From NCBI RefSeq assembly GCF_003443535.1, contig NZ_CP031946.1:2356001-2420000 (forward strand): DNA of 64,000 nucleotides, written 5' to 3'. The notes under the pieces were generated by a model. That model made no database searches and was not told the DNA's origin. It saw only the letters and a program-made list of their open reading frames with translations. The DNA comes from Ruegeria sp. AD91A. Its GTDB lineage: Bacteria > Pseudomonadota > Alphaproteobacteria > Rhodobacterales > Rhodobacteraceae. Shown here piece after piece: positions 26,360 to 36,087 of the stretch. Every line of letters begins with the position of its first letter. Position 1 is the first letter of the stretch. The translations under genes were made by a program, and so were the position numbers.

Positions 26360-28305
26360 AGCAACGCAAACCCAAGTCGCAGGGCCTTGCCTATAAACGC
26401 CTGCCACGCAGAGCGCTGGTGCTGGGCGGTTTGCAGGCGGCTTTTATCGGCGGGCTGGCTGCACGAATGCGTTTCATGCAGGTGGATCAGGCCGACGAAT
26501 ATCGCCTGCTGGCTGAAGAAAACCGCATCAACATTCGCCTGATCCCACCGACCCGTGGACGAATCTATGACCGCAACGGGCAGATCATCGGTCAGAACTC
26601 ACCATCCTATCGCATCGTCATCGTGCGTGAGGATGCGGGAGACGTCGACAAAGTGATTGCCAAATTGTCAGAACTCATCCCGCTGAACGATGATGAGATC
26701 GAGCGCGCCCGGACCGAAATGCGTCGATCAGCCCCGTTCCTGCCAGTGACACTGGCGGATCAGGTCACTTGGGAAGACATCTCGAAAGTCGCGGTCAATG
26801 CCCCGGCCCTGCCGGGTGTGACGCCCGAGGTCGGCCTGACGCGACAATACCCACGCTATGAGGATTTTGCCCATATCGTCGGCTATGTCGGCCCGGTCAG
26901 CGACTATGATCTCAGCAAGCTTGAAGACCCCGAGCCGGTTTTGCGAATTCCCCGGTTCCAGATCGGCAAGGTCGGGCTGGAGGCAAAACAGGAAATTGCG
27001 CTGCGGGGTAAAGCCGGTGCAAAGCGCGTCGAAGTCAATGCTACAGGGCGCGTCATGCGCGAGCTGGACCGGCAGGAAGGTCAGCCGGGTGCCGACTTGC
27101 AATTGGCGATCGATGCCGACCTGCAACAATATGCGCAAGCGCGGCTGGCAGGTGAAAGCGCTGCCGCAATTGTTCTGGATTGCGAAACCGGGGATCTGCG
27201 CGCTGTCAGCTCTACACCCAGTTTCGATCCAAATCTGTTTGTGCGCGGAATCTCGGTCGCTGATTATCGGGCGTTGACGCAGGACAAGTATCGCCCCCTG
27301 GCCAACAAGTCCGTGCAAGGCACTTATCCCCCGGGGTCGACGTTCAAGATGGTCACTGCATTGGCCGCGCTGGAGGCTGGCGTGATAGGCCCCGGCAACA
27401 CAGTGTATTGCCCCGGGCACCTGAAGGTCGGCAGCCGCCGGTTCCACTGCTGGAAGCGCGGCGGGCATGGCACGGTCGATCTGAACCTGTCGCTGAAACG
27501 CAGCTGCGACGTTTACTATTATGACGTGGCTTTGCGGGTGGGCATCGACAGGATATCCGAGATGGCCCGCACGCTGGGTCTGGGGGCCAAACACGATATT
27601 CCGATGTCGGCGGTCGCCGCGGGGCTCGCCCCCAATCAGGAATGGAAGCAGCGGACACACGGTCAGGATTGGCTGGTGGGCGACACGGCCAACGCGTCCA
27701 TCGGGCAAGGTTTCATGCTGGCCTCGCCGCTGCAACTGGCCGTAATGACCGCCCGCATCGCCACCGGCCGATCCGTGACACCGCGCCTTGTGCGCTCGAT
27801 CGACGGTGTCGAACAGCCCTCAGGTGCAGGGGAGCCGCTGGGCATCAACGCTTACAATCTGGAACAGGTTCGTAATGCCATGTTCTCGGTCTCGAATGAT
27901 CGGCGAGGGACGGCCTATCGCAGCCGCATCATCGCGGATGAGTTCCGCATGGCCGGCAAAACCGGCACCAGTCAGGTTAGAAACATCACCAAGGCCGAAC
28001 GCGCTGCGGGTGTGATCAGCAACAAGGATCTGCCATGGGAACGTCGCGACCACGCCTTGTTCGTCTGTTTCGCCCCCTATGACAATCCGAAATACGCGGT
28101 TGCCGTGGTCGTTGAACATGGCGGCGGGGGGTCCAAGGCGGCGGCACCGGTGGCCCGCGATATCATGCTTCAGGCGCTCTATAACGGCACTCCGCCGCTT
28201 GAGGCTTATCCTGTTGCCGACCGCGAGCGTATCAAGGAACAGCAAAAACGGCTCGAGGGCGATCGTCGCCCCAAAGCGCGTCCCGACGGAAAGGACCGCG
28301 CATGA
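26356..28305 (+). CDS. mrdA: Penicillin-binding protein 2 (elongation transpeptidase)
   Basis: Class B PBP that cross-links peptidoglycan during lateral growth, 649 residues. There is an N-terminal membrane anchor (about 17-38), then the dimerisation domain with PPTRGRIYDRNG. The transpeptidase motifs are S328-T-F-K331 (nucleophile Ser), S383-C-D385 and K535-T-G-T538. The SCD in place of SxN is usual for PBP2. The start at 26356 lies in the mreD stop codon; the open frame running upstream through mreD is not the gene. It ends in an ATGA overlap with rodA. Confidence 0.97.
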   Translation: MKQRKPKSQGLAYKRLPRRALVLGGLQAAFIGGLAARMRFMQVDQADEYRLLAEENRINIRLIPPTRGRIYDRNGQIIGQNSPSYRIVIVREDAGDVDKVIAKLSELIPLNDDEIERARTEMRRSAPFLPVTLADQVTWEDISKVAVNAPALPGVTPEVGLTRQYPRYEDFAHIVGYVGPVSDYDLSKLEDPEPVLRIPRFQIGKVGLEAKQEIALRGKAGAKRVEVNATGRVMRELDRQEGQPGADLQLAIDADLQQYAQARLAGESAAAIVLDCETGDLRAVSSTPSFDPNLFVRGISVADYRALTQDKYRPLANKSVQGTYPPGSTFKMVTALAALEAGVIGPGNTVYCPGHLKVGSRRFHCWKRGGHGTVDLNLSLKRSCDVYYYDVALRVGIDRISEMARTLGLGAKHDIPMSAVAAGLAPNQEWKQRTHGQDWLVGDTANASIGQGFMLASPLQLAVMTARIATGRSVTPRLVRSIDGVEQPSGAGEPLGINAYNLEQVRNAMFSVSNDRRGTAYRSRIIADEFRMAGKTGTSQVRNITKAERAAGVISNKDLPWERRDHALFVCFAPYDNPKYAVAVVVEHGGGGSKAAAPVARDIMLQALYNGTPPLEAYPVADRERIKEQQKRLEGDRRPKARPDGKDRA

Positions 28306-29441
28306 GCTACCTTGAATATGCCGTGAAATCCACGCCGTCGGGGTTTCGGAAGTTCCTGTACATGAACTGGCCGCTGACCCTGCTGCTGATCAGCACCGCC
28401 AGCGCTGGATTCCTGATGCTGTATTCGGTCGCAGGCGGTTCGTGGACACCCTGGGCCGAGCCGCAGATGGAGCGTTTTGGGCTTGGCCTGACCGCGATGT
28501 TCATCATTGCTCTGGTTCCGATCTGGTTCTGGCGCAACATGTCCGTTCTGGCCTATCTCGGTTCGGTCGCCTTGTTGGTGTTCGTGGAATTGTTCGGCAC
28601 CATCGGCATGGGTGCACAGCGCTGGATCGACCTTGGGTTCATGCGTCTTCAGCCCTCAGAGGTCATGAAGGTGGCACTGGTCATGGTTCTGGCGGCGTAT
28701 TACGACTGGCTTCCATCGCACAAGACGTCCCGCCCTCTTTGGGTCTTTATCCCCGTGGCCCTGATTGTCCTGCCCACTCTGCTTGTTCTGAAGCAACCGG
28801 ATCTCGGCACGTCGATCCTGCTGTTGGCCGCCGGTGGAGGGCTGATGTTTCTTGCGGGTGTCCACTGGGCGTATTTTGCAGCCGTCATTGCAGCCGTCGT
28901 GGGCCTGATCGCCGCCGTGTTCAACAGTCGCGGGACCGAATGGCAGTTGCTCAAGGACTATCAGTTCCGCCGGATCGACACGTTTCTCGACCCCTCTACC
29001 GATCCTCTGGGTGCCGGGTATCACATCACGCAATCCAAGATTGCCCTTGGCTCGGGGGGCTGGAACGGGCGCGGTTTCATGCAGGGTACACAATCCCGGC
29101 TGAACTTCTTGCCCGAGAAACACACCGATTTCATCTTCACCACGCTCGCCGAGGAGTTCGGCTTTGTCGGGGGCATCACGCTCTTGGTCCTCTACGCCCT
29201 GATCCTTGTGTTCTGCATAGCGACCGCGCTGGCCTCCAAGGATCGGTTCTCCTCCCTGGTCACATTGGGCATCGCGCTGAACTTTTTCTTATTCTTTGCC
29301 GTCAATATGTCGATGGTGATGGGCATGGCACCGGTCGTGGGCGTCCCTCTGCCAATGGTCAGCTATGGCGGTTCGGCCATGCTGGTGCTGATGGCCGCGT
29401 TCGGCATCGTCCAAAGCGCTCATATCCATCGTCCCCGCTGA
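28302..29441 (+). CDS. rodA: Rod-shape SEDS glycosyltransferase RodA
   Basis: SEDS-family peptidoglycan polymerase that works with PBP2, 379 residues with about ten membrane helices. SEDS landmarks are GAQRWIDLGFMRLQPSEVMK, the periplasmic loop GTQSRLNFLPEKHTDFIFTTLAEEFG and the C-terminal PLPMVSYGGSAML. The start overlaps mrdA. It closes the mre-mrd cluster; the following dehydrogenase begins 15 bases later and may be cotranscribed. Confidence 0.97.
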   Translation: MSYLEYAVKSTPSGFRKFLYMNWPLTLLLISTASAGFLMLYSVAGGSWTPWAEPQMERFGLGLTAMFIIALVPIWFWRNMSVLAYLGSVALLVFVELFGTIGMGAQRWIDLGFMRLQPSEVMKVALVMVLAAYYDWLPSHKTSRPLWVFIPVALIVLPTLLVLKQPDLGTSILLLAAGGGLMFLAGVHWAYFAAVIAAVVGLIAAVFNSRGTEWQLLKDYQFRRIDTFLDPSTDPLGAGYHITQSKIALGSGGWNGRGFMQGTQSRLNFLPEKHTDFIFTTLAEEFGFVGGITLLVLYALILVFCIATALASKDRFSSLVTLGIALNFFLFFAVNMSMVMGMAPVVGVPLPMVSYGGSAMLVLMAAFGIVQSAHIHRPR

Positions 29442-29456
29442 TCTGAAAGGCCCCAG

Positions 29457-30389
29457 ATGCCCGTAAACGTTCTGTTTTCCGCGCGCCCTGCCCTCTGGCC
29501 CGTGTATGAACCGCTGCTCACTCAATACCTTGCAGAAGCTGGCGTCCAGGCGGAGATCAGTACGGATTTTGAACCGGATCAGGTTGATTACGTAGTCTAC
29601 GCTCCGAATGGCGGATTATTGGATTTTTCGCCTTTTACGCGCCTGAAGGCGGTTCTGAGCCTCTGGGCCGGGGTTGAAAAGATCGCTGACAATGACACGC
29701 TGAGCGTCCCCTTGGCACGGATGGTGGATCACGGGCTGACGCAGGGTATGACCGAATGGGTGGTGGGCCATGTGCTGCGCTATCATCTGGGAATGGATCG
29801 CCACATCACCATCCAGGATGGCGTCTGGGCCCCGGATGCCCCACCTTTGGCGCAAGAGCGCAACGTGTGCATTCTGGGCCTCGGCGCATTGGGCGAAGCC
29901 GCGGCCCGCGCCCTGGCCTTACTGAATTTCACGGTCACTGGCTGGAGCCGCACCGCCAAGGACATCCCCGGCGTGACCTGCCTGCACGGTCCTGACGGGC
30001 TGCGTGATGCACTTTCTCAGGCCGAGATACTGGTTTTGCTGCTGCCTGATACCGCCACCACTGAAAACGCGTTGAATGCAAAAACGCTGGCCTTGCTGCC
30101 CAAAGGCGCGCGGATCATCAACCCGGGCCGCGGGCCCCTGATCGATGACGAAGCGCTGCTGGATGCCTTGAACTCGGGTCAGATCGGTCATGCGACGCTG
30201 GATGTGTTCCGGGTCGAGCCCTTGCCCCCCGATCACCCTTATTGGGCACATCCGAACGTGACTGTGACCCCTCATATCGCGTCCGAGACCCGCCCGGCCA
30301 CAGCCGCGCAGGTCATTTGCGAAAACATCCGACGTGGCGAAGCCGGAGAGCCCTATGTGCACCTGGTGGATCGCGCGTTGGGCTACTGA
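29457..30389 (+). CDS. ghrA: Glyoxylate/hydroxypyruvate reductase, GhrA type
   Basis: NAD(P)H-dependent D-2-hydroxyacid dehydrogenase of 310 residues. The Rossmann loop is GLGALGEAAARAL, with TGWSRT after the next strand, where Ser-Arg favours NADPH. The catalytic Arg is in INPGRGPLIDD, the Glu lies in DVFRVEPLP and the His in TPHIASETRP. It likely reduces glyoxylate or hydroxypyruvate. It sits just after rodA and converges with the M3 peptidase with two bases between stops. Confidence 0.9.
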   Translation: MPVNVLFSARPALWPVYEPLLTQYLAEAGVQAEISTDFEPDQVDYVVYAPNGGLLDFSPFTRLKAVLSLWAGVEKIADNDTLSVPLARMVDHGLTQGMTEWVVGHVLRYHLGMDRHITIQDGVWAPDAPPLAQERNVCILGLGALGEAAARALALLNFTVTGWSRTAKDIPGVTCLHGPDGLRDALSQAEILVLLLPDTATTENALNAKTLALLPKGARIINPGRGPLIDDEALLDALNSGQIGHATLDVFRVEPLPPDHPYWAHPNVTVTPHIASETRPATAAQVICENIRRGEAGEPYVHLVDRALGY

Positions 30390-30391
30390 TT

Positions 30392-32407
30392 TCAGGTCGC
30401 GATCAGACCGCGGCCTTTCAACAGGGCGTCAACCCCCGGCAATCTTCCCCGGAATGCCAGATACAGGTCTTCTGCCTCGCGCGAACCGCCAGTGGAAAGG
30501 ATGTTGTCCTCCAACGCTTTGGCGCGTTCCGGGTCAAAGGCACCACCTGCCTCTTCAAAGGCGGCAAAGGCGTCGGCATCCATCACCTCGGACCACATAT
30601 AGCTGTAATAGCCCGAGCTGTAGCCGTCGCCCGCGAACACATGAGCGAAATGCGGAGTGGCGTGGCGCATACCAATGGCCTTCGGCATCCCCAACCTGGC
30701 CAGAACTTCCGACTGTTTTGCCATCGGATCTGCCGGTGCCTCGTCATCGTGGAAGGCCAGATCAACAAGGGCCGAGGCGACATATTCCACCGTCTGGAAA
30801 CCCTGATCGAAATTGGCCGCGTTCAGAACCTTCCGTAGCATTTCCTGCGGCATCGGCTCGCCCGTTTCCGCATGGGTCGCAAATTCGGCAAGGACCTCTG
30901 GCACTTCCAGCCAGTGTTCGTAAAGCTGGCTGGGCAATTCGACGAAATCGCGCGCAACCGAAGTGCCCGAGATGCTTTCATATGACACGTTGGACAGCAT
31001 CTGGTGTAGGGCATGGCCGAATTCATGAAACAGGGTCCGCGCGTCATCATAGGACAGCAAGGCGGGATCCCCCTTGGCGAAGTTGCAGACATTGATGACA
31101 ACCGGTGTCTGCTTCTTTGGGAATTTGGCCTGCGCCCTCATCGCGCTGCACCAGGCACCTGACCGCTTGGACCCTCGTGCAAAGTAGTCTCCGATAAATA
31201 CGGCAATATGCTGCCCGTCGCGGGTAACTTCCCAAGCCCGGCAATCCGGGTGATAGAGGGGTACGTCCAACGGATTGAATTCCAGCCCGAAAAGCCGGTT
31301 GGCGCAGGCAAACGAAGCCTCGATCATGCGATCCAGCTGCAGATAGGGTTTCAACGCGGCCTCATCCAGATCGTGTTCCGCCTTGCGCCGCTTTTCAGCA
31401 TAATACCGCCAATCCCAAGCTTCCAGCGGGCCATTGATGCCGTCTTCCTGCATCATCTGCGTCAGAACATCCGCGTCGGCGTCTGCGCGGGACTTGGCCG
31501 GTTCCCATACCTGCATCAACAGCTCACGCACCCGATCCGGCGTGCGTGCCATCTCGGTTTCCAGCTTGTATTCGGCGAACGTGTCATAGCCCAGAAGCTT
31601 GGCGCGCTCTTCGCGCAAGGCCAGGATCTCGGCCGCGATGTCACGGTTATCGGTCTCTCCCCCATTGGCACCGCGTGCGGCCCAGGCGCGATAGGTTTTA
31701 TCGCGCAGGTCCCGGCGGGGCGAGAATTGCAGGAATGGCACAATCAGCGACCGTGACACGGTGACCACTGGCCCCTGTGCCTTCTTCTCCTGCCCCGCGG
31801 CACGCGCCGCGTCCACGACGAAATCCGGCAAGCCGTTCAGATCCTCTTCGGTCAGGTCCATGAACCAGTCCTGCTCATCCGCCAGCAGGTTCTGGGTAAA
31901 CGACGTGCCCAGCGACGCGAGGCGCGACTTGATCTCTTGCATACGGGCGTCTTCGTCCCCTTCCAAGGCCGCGCCGGCACGCACAAAGCCTCGGTGGGTC
32001 AACATCAGAACACGCGCCTGTTCTTCGGTCAGGTCAAGATCATCGCGCCGTGCCCATAGGTCGGCAACACGCTTGAACAGCGACTTGTTTGAAGAAATGC
32101 CCGAAAAATGCGCTGAAAGCTTGGGGGAAAACTCTCGTTGCAGTTCTTCCCGCTTTGGGTTGCTGTCTGCGCCCGCAATCGTGAAAAAGACCGACAGGAC
32201 CTTGTCCAGTTGCCCGCCCGCGGCCTCGAGCGCCTCGATCGTGTTGGCGAATGTGGGGGTATCCGGATTTGCTGCTATCGCGTCAATCTCGGCGTTATGC
32301 TCTTTCATCGCCTGCTCCAGTGCGGGCGAGAAATCATCATCCGAGATATCGGAAAAAGGGGCGATTTCAAACGGTGTGGTCCAATTGGACAGGATCGGGT
32401 TGGTCAT
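30392..32407 (-). CDS. M3-family oligopeptidase (Dcp/OpdA type)
   Basis: Cytoplasmic zinc metallopeptidase that degrades short peptides, 671 residues. The zinc site is H461-E-F-G-H465 within TLFHEFGHALHQML; the third ligand Glu lies about 25 residues later in the SISGTSVARDFVELPSQ region. It lacks a signal peptide. The N-terminal NPILSNWTTPFEIAPFSDI matches the peptidyl-dipeptidase Dcp/oligopeptidase A branch; which one cannot be decided. It is the last gene of a minus-strand series that begins at rpoH2, 75 bases after the MoeB-like gene. Confidence 0.92.
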   Translation of the reverse strand: MTNPILSNWTTPFEIAPFSDISDDDFSPALEQAMKEHNAEIDAIAANPDTPTFANTIEALEAAGGQLDKVLSVFFTIAGADSNPKREELQREFSPKLSAHFSGISSNKSLFKRVADLWARRDDLDLTEEQARVLMLTHRGFVRAGAALEGDEDARMQEIKSRLASLGTSFTQNLLADEQDWFMDLTEEDLNGLPDFVVDAARAAGQEKKAQGPVVTVSRSLIVPFLQFSPRRDLRDKTYRAWAARGANGGETDNRDIAAEILALREERAKLLGYDTFAEYKLETEMARTPDRVRELLMQVWEPAKSRADADADVLTQMMQEDGINGPLEAWDWRYYAEKRRKAEHDLDEAALKPYLQLDRMIEASFACANRLFGLEFNPLDVPLYHPDCRAWEVTRDGQHIAVFIGDYFARGSKRSGAWCSAMRAQAKFPKKQTPVVINVCNFAKGDPALLSYDDARTLFHEFGHALHQMLSNVSYESISGTSVARDFVELPSQLYEHWLEVPEVLAEFATHAETGEPMPQEMLRKVLNAANFDQGFQTVEYVASALVDLAFHDDEAPADPMAKQSEVLARLGMPKAIGMRHATPHFAHVFAGDGYSSGYYSYMWSEVMDADAFAAFEEAGGAFDPERAKALEDNILSTGGSREAEDLYLAFRGRLPGVDALLKGRGLIAT

Positions 32408-32482
32408 GCGGATCTCCTTTGATCCTATAGCTATGTCGCCATGGCCGGGTGTTCCAGAACACCCAACCCATGTGAAGAAAGG

Positions 32483-33532
32483 TTAATCGTTTGTCATGCC
32501 ACAAACAGGGCAATCGTCCCGGCGGGTCAGAGCAATCTTGCGGCTTTCACCGTACAGCGCGTCATAGATCAGCATCTCGCCGCGCAGCGCCATGCCGGCG
32601 CTCGTTATCACCTTGATCGCCTCGACCGCCATCATCGACCCAACCACGCCCGGCAGCGGGCCGATCACTCCGGCCTCGGAACAGGACGGGGCCAGGCCGG
32701 GGGCCGGTGCCTCTGGGAAGATACACTGATAGCAGGGGCTGCCGTTGGCCGGGTCAAACACACTCAGTTGACCTTCCCACTGTGACAAAGCCCCCGATAT
32801 CAGCGGTTTGCCCAGCGCGACGGCGGTTCGGTTGGCCAGATAACGGGTCTCAAAATTGTCGGTTCCATCAAGGATCAGATCGAAATCTGCAAACAGATCG
32901 GTCGCGATTTCCTCGCTCAAACGGCGATGATAGGGCAGAACCACCACGTTCGGGTTCTGCGCCTCCATCGCCTGCTGGGCCGAAAAGACCTTGGGCATTT
33001 CAATGTCCGCATCGCGGTGAATGACCTGTCGTTGCAGGTTGGCATTCTCGACGACGTCATCGTCGATGATCCCGATCGTGCCGACACCTGCTGCCGCCAG
33101 ATATTGCAGCGCAGGTGCGCCCAGACCACCAGCGCCGATCACCAGAACGCGGGCCTTTTTCAGCTTTTTCTGACCGGGCCCACCCAGTTCGCGCAACACG
33201 ATATGGCGGGCATAGCGGTCCAGCTCAGTCTCGGTAAATCGGTCGGAGGGCATGTCAGGCTCCGGGTCTGCAACTGAAGCTGCGCGGTTGCGCAGGGTTT
33301 TCAGCACTCTGCCATACAGCAAAGCCAGCGCCGCGAAACCCACAAGGATCAGCCACAGCGCCGCAGACCCGCCGGTTGCTTCGCGAAGAGGGTGCCCATC
33401 CGGCAAGATCAGATGAGACAGTATGACCCCCGCCAACAACACGCTCACGGAAACCACCCGCGCTTTTTTCGACGTGCCCGCGAAATAACCGACACCCCAA
33501 AGCCCCGCAGCCAGGATGAAAACCAACAGCAT
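32483..33532 (-). CDS. Membrane-anchored MoeB/ThiF/HesA-type adenylyltransferase
   Basis: E1-like enzyme that adenylates the C-terminus of a small sulfur carrier (MoaD or ThiS), 349 residues. Unusually, residues 1-80 form three predicted membrane helices (about 2-17, 28-46, 58-78). The E1 domain then starts at RYARHIVLRELGG. The ATP loop is GAGGLGAPAL, and the zinc cysteines are CYQC and CPVC. A Cys in PSCSEAG occupies the conserved cysteine site. Its ATG shares a base with the dut stop (TGATG). No moaD or thiS is nearby. Confidence 0.88.
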   Translation of the reverse strand: MLLVFILAAGLWGVGYFAGTSKKARVVSVSVLLAGVILSHLILPDGHPLREATGGSAALWLILVGFAALALLYGRVLKTLRNRAASVADPEPDMPSDRFTETELDRYARHIVLRELGGPGQKKLKKARVLVIGAGGLGAPALQYLAAAGVGTIGIIDDDVVENANLQRQVIHRDADIEMPKVFSAQQAMEAQNPNVVVLPYHRRLSEEIATDLFADFDLILDGTDNFETRYLANRTAVALGKPLISGALSQWEGQLSVFDPANGSPCYQCIFPEAPAPGLAPSCSEAGVIGPLPGVVGSMMAVEAIKVITSAGMALRGEMLIYDALYGESRKIALTRRDDCPVCGMTND

Positions 33533-33987
33533 CAGCCGCGCCCAGTCGAGCCGAAACCGCCAGCCCCACGATCGGTTTCGCCCAGCGTCTGAGCCAGTTC
33601 AAACGTGGCCTGCACCACCGGCGCGACCACAAGCTGCGCGATACGATCTCCGTGGGCGATCTCGAACCGTTCCTGGCCCGCATTCATCACGATCACGCCC
33701 AACGGCCCACGATAGTCGCTGTCGATGGTGCCCGGCGTGTTGGGCAGTGTAATCCCATGTTTCAACGCAAGGCCCGAGCGGGGCCGAACCTGAACCTCAT
33801 ACCCACGCGGGATTTCAATGCGCAGGCCGGTTGGCACCAGCGCCCGCTGGCCTGGCTCTAACGCTATCGGCGCGCCGCCGGGCAGATTGGCACGCACATC
33901 CGCCCCGGCCGCCCCCGAGGTTTCATAAGAGGGAAGTGCCACGGCGGGGTCTGCCCCGTCTTCGCGGATCACTCGGATTGCAACCAT
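33532..33987 (-). CDS. dut: dUTP diphosphatase
   Basis: Trimeric dUTPase that keeps uracil out of DNA, 151 residues. The five motifs are recognisable: the first around [19 protein letters not shown] (motif 2), [16 protein letters not shown] (motif 3, catalytic Asp), GDRIAQLVV (motif 4) and the glycine-rich C-terminal [11 protein letters not shown] (motif 5). It is 15 bases downstream of coaBC, a pairing common in proteobacteria, and abuts the MoeB-like gene. Confidence 0.97.
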   Translation of the reverse strand: MVAIRVIREDGADPAVALPSYETSGAAGADVRANLPGGAPIALEPGQRALVPTGLRIEIPRGYEVQVRPRSGLALKHGITLPNTPGTIDSDYRGPLGVIVMNAGQERFEIAHGDRIAQLVVAPVVQATFELAQTLGETDRGAGGFGSTGRG

Positions 33988-34002
33988 GCTCTTGCCTTTC
34001 CT

Positions 34003-35199
34003 TCAGCCTGCCAACGCGTCCGAAATCTTCGCCGCCAATCGCCGGGCAACTTCGTCCTTGCCCATGCGGGGCCATTCCTCGGCCCCGTTGTCCGAAATCA
34101 GGATGACCGCATTCTCTGACCCGCCCATAATGCCTGTTGCAGGGCTGACATCGTTGGCGACGATCCAGTCGCAGCCTTTGCGCAGGCGCTTGGCCGTGGC
34201 GTGTTCGACCACATTGTCGGTCTCGGCCGCAAATCCGACAACCAACGGCGGACGGTTCGCGCCCATCCGAGAAACACGTTTCAGAATGTCCGGGTTTTCG
34301 GCGAATTCCAGTACCGGCAGGCCGTCGCGGCTTTTCTTCAGCTTCTTGTCCGACGCGCTGGCGACACGCCAATCCGCGACCGCCGCCGCGAATACTCCGG
34401 CGTCGACGGGCAGAGCCGCATCAACCGCATCAGACATCTGTTGCGCGGTTTCGACGGGCACGACCCGCACACCCGTCGGGGGTGGCACATCTGCGGGGCC
34501 GGTCACAAAGATCACCTCGGCCCCCAATTCCGCCAGCGCCCGAGCCACGGCGGCACCCTGAGCCCCGGACGACCGGTTCGCTATATACCGGACAGGATCT
34601 ATTGGTTCATGCGTCGGGCCGGACGTCACCAGCACCCGCCTGCCCGCCAAAGACCCCGCAGACAACTGAGCCTCAACTGCTGCAACAATTTCCATCGGCT
34701 CGGACATGCGCCCCGGGCCGTATTCGCCACAGGCCATGTCGCCTTCGTTCGGGCCAACAAAGCGCACACCATCTGCCTGCAACTGCTTCAGGTTTCGTTG
34801 CGTCGCCGGGTGGGTCCACATCCGCACATTCATCGCGGGCGCACACAGAACGGGTGTGTCCGTGGCCATCAGAAGGGTCGATGCCAGATCGTTGGCCAGC
34901 CCTCCGGCCATCTTGCCCATCAGGTCCGCCGTTGCGGGGGCCACAACAATCAGATCAGCAGAGCGTGAAAGTTGAATATGCCCCATCTCGGCCTCATCGG
35001 TGAGGTCAAACAGATCGCGATAGACCTTTTCACCTGCCAGTGCAGACACGGACAGAGGCGTCACGAACTCTTCCGCTGCGCGCGTCAATACAGGGGTTAC
35101 ATCCGCACCGCGCTCGCGCAACCTGCGGATCAGATCCAGCGACTTATAGGCCGCGATCCCGCCACCGATAATCAGCAGAATGCGTTTGGATGACAGCAT
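34003..35199 (-). CDS. coaBC: Bifunctional phosphopantothenoylcysteine decarboxylase/synthetase
   Basis: Two consecutive steps of coenzyme A synthesis in one 398-residue protein. The N-terminal flavodoxin-like CoaC half has GGGIAAYKS and the substrate loop PAMNVRMW. The CoaB half starts near RRVLVTSGPTHEPIDPVRYIANRSSG and carries FAAAVADWR. The ATG at 35199 gives the expected N-terminus. A 63-bp spacer separates it from the upstream ChaN-like gene; dut follows. Confidence 0.97.
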   Translation of the reverse strand: MLSSKRILLIIGGGIAAYKSLDLIRRLRERGADVTPVLTRAAEEFVTPLSVSALAGEKVYRDLFDLTDEAEMGHIQLSRSADLIVVAPATADLMGKMAGGLANDLASTLLMATDTPVLCAPAMNVRMWTHPATQRNLKQLQADGVRFVGPNEGDMACGEYGPGRMSEPMEIVAAVEAQLSAGSLAGRRVLVTSGPTHEPIDPVRYIANRSSGAQGAAVARALAELGAEVIFVTGPADVPPPTGVRVVPVETAQQMSDAVDAALPVDAGVFAAAVADWRVASASDKKLKKSRDGLPVLEFAENPDILKRVSRMGANRPPLVVGFAAETDNVVEHATAKRLRKGCDWIVANDVSPATGIMGGSENAVILISDNGAEEWPRMGKDEVARRLAAKISDALAG

Positions 35200-35262
35200 G
35201 CTCAGCCCTTCCTGTCCCGGTCGGCCCCGACATTAGGCAAGGCCTGCAGGTAGTTCCAGCGA

Positions 35263-36087
35263 TTAATTCTGAACTTGAAATGCCGCACAGGGATCTTCGC
35301 GCTCCACCGTGGGGCTGTCGATTACGATATCGAAATCACCGTCAATCGCTCCGTCCTCGGATTGTCCGACGGCCACCAGTTTCCACCCTGGCTGAAGACG
35401 CGCGAGATACGTTGGTATGCCTCGGTCTTTTCGCGCGTGACCGTTTCCAGTGATCACGGCAACCGGACCCCCGGTTTCTTCCATTGCACGCACAACTGCA
35501 CGGGCCAGCACAGCATCGCGCAGGCGCTGGATCGCAACCATCTGGGGCAACATTTCATCCGGAAGCGCGTCGCAATGCGCAGCCAATTGGTCGGCCTCGC
35601 GCGCGGCCTGTTCCTCGGGCGTCAACGGTACAGTCAGACCATAGCGCGCCGCGTCTGCACCCAGAGCCGTAGCCGCACCACGTTCCATTGCGGCACGTGC
35701 GGCGGTGCGCGGAACCATGGCCCCGTAAACCGGTGCGCCGGAAGCTTCAAACACCGGGTAATACATACTGAGCGGCGGCCATCCACTTTCAGCCCATTTC
35801 AAAATACGGCTAAGCTCCTCTGGGTTGGACACTGCTTTTTGAGTAAGCCTCTGTGCGCCCTCTTCGGTTACCATTTCCCAGACGACGGCCGAGGGTGAAA
35901 CAGCCTCGAGCGCTTCGGCCTGCACCAGATGATGCGTCGGGTTGTCGTGAACTTCTCCCAAAATCACGACATCGGCGTCCCGCATCGCGGACATAGCATC
36001 AGCGGGAATTAGTCTATCGGCCAGCCCCGGTCGCGTTGCCGCAACCGTAAGACCAAGAACACACACAAGAATCGCAAACTGTTTCAT
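35263..36087 (-). CDS. Exported ChaN-like protein (Tiki/haem-binding uptake fold)
   Basis: 274 residues with a Sec signal peptide ending about ARPGLA-DR. The family motifs VILGEVHDNPTHH (about residue 42) and VITGNGHARKDRGIP near the C-terminus identify the ChaN/DUF399 group. ChaN homologues bind haem or are predicted metal-dependent proteases of the Tiki fold. No lipobox Cys is visible, so it is probably soluble in the periplasm. Its ATG overlaps the rpoH2 stop codon by four bases, so its synthesis is tied to the stress sigma factor. Confidence 0.82.
   Translation of the reverse strand: MKQFAILVCVLGLTVAATRPGLADRLIPADAMSAMRDADVVILGEVHDNPTHHLVQAEALEAVSPSAVVWEMVTEEGAQRLTQKAVSNPEELSRILKWAESGWPPLSMYYPVFEASGAPVYGAMVPRTAARAAMERGAATALGADAARYGLTVPLTPEEQAAREADQLAAHCDALPDEMLPQMVAIQRLRDAVLARAVVRAMEETGGPVAVITGNGHARKDRGIPTYLARLQPGWKLVAVGQSEDGAIDGDFDIVIDSPTVEREDPCAAFQVQN

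Noticed and set aside
26728..27735. 335-codon open frame antisense to mrdA
   Set aside because: Same reason: shadow of a clear PBP2 gene.
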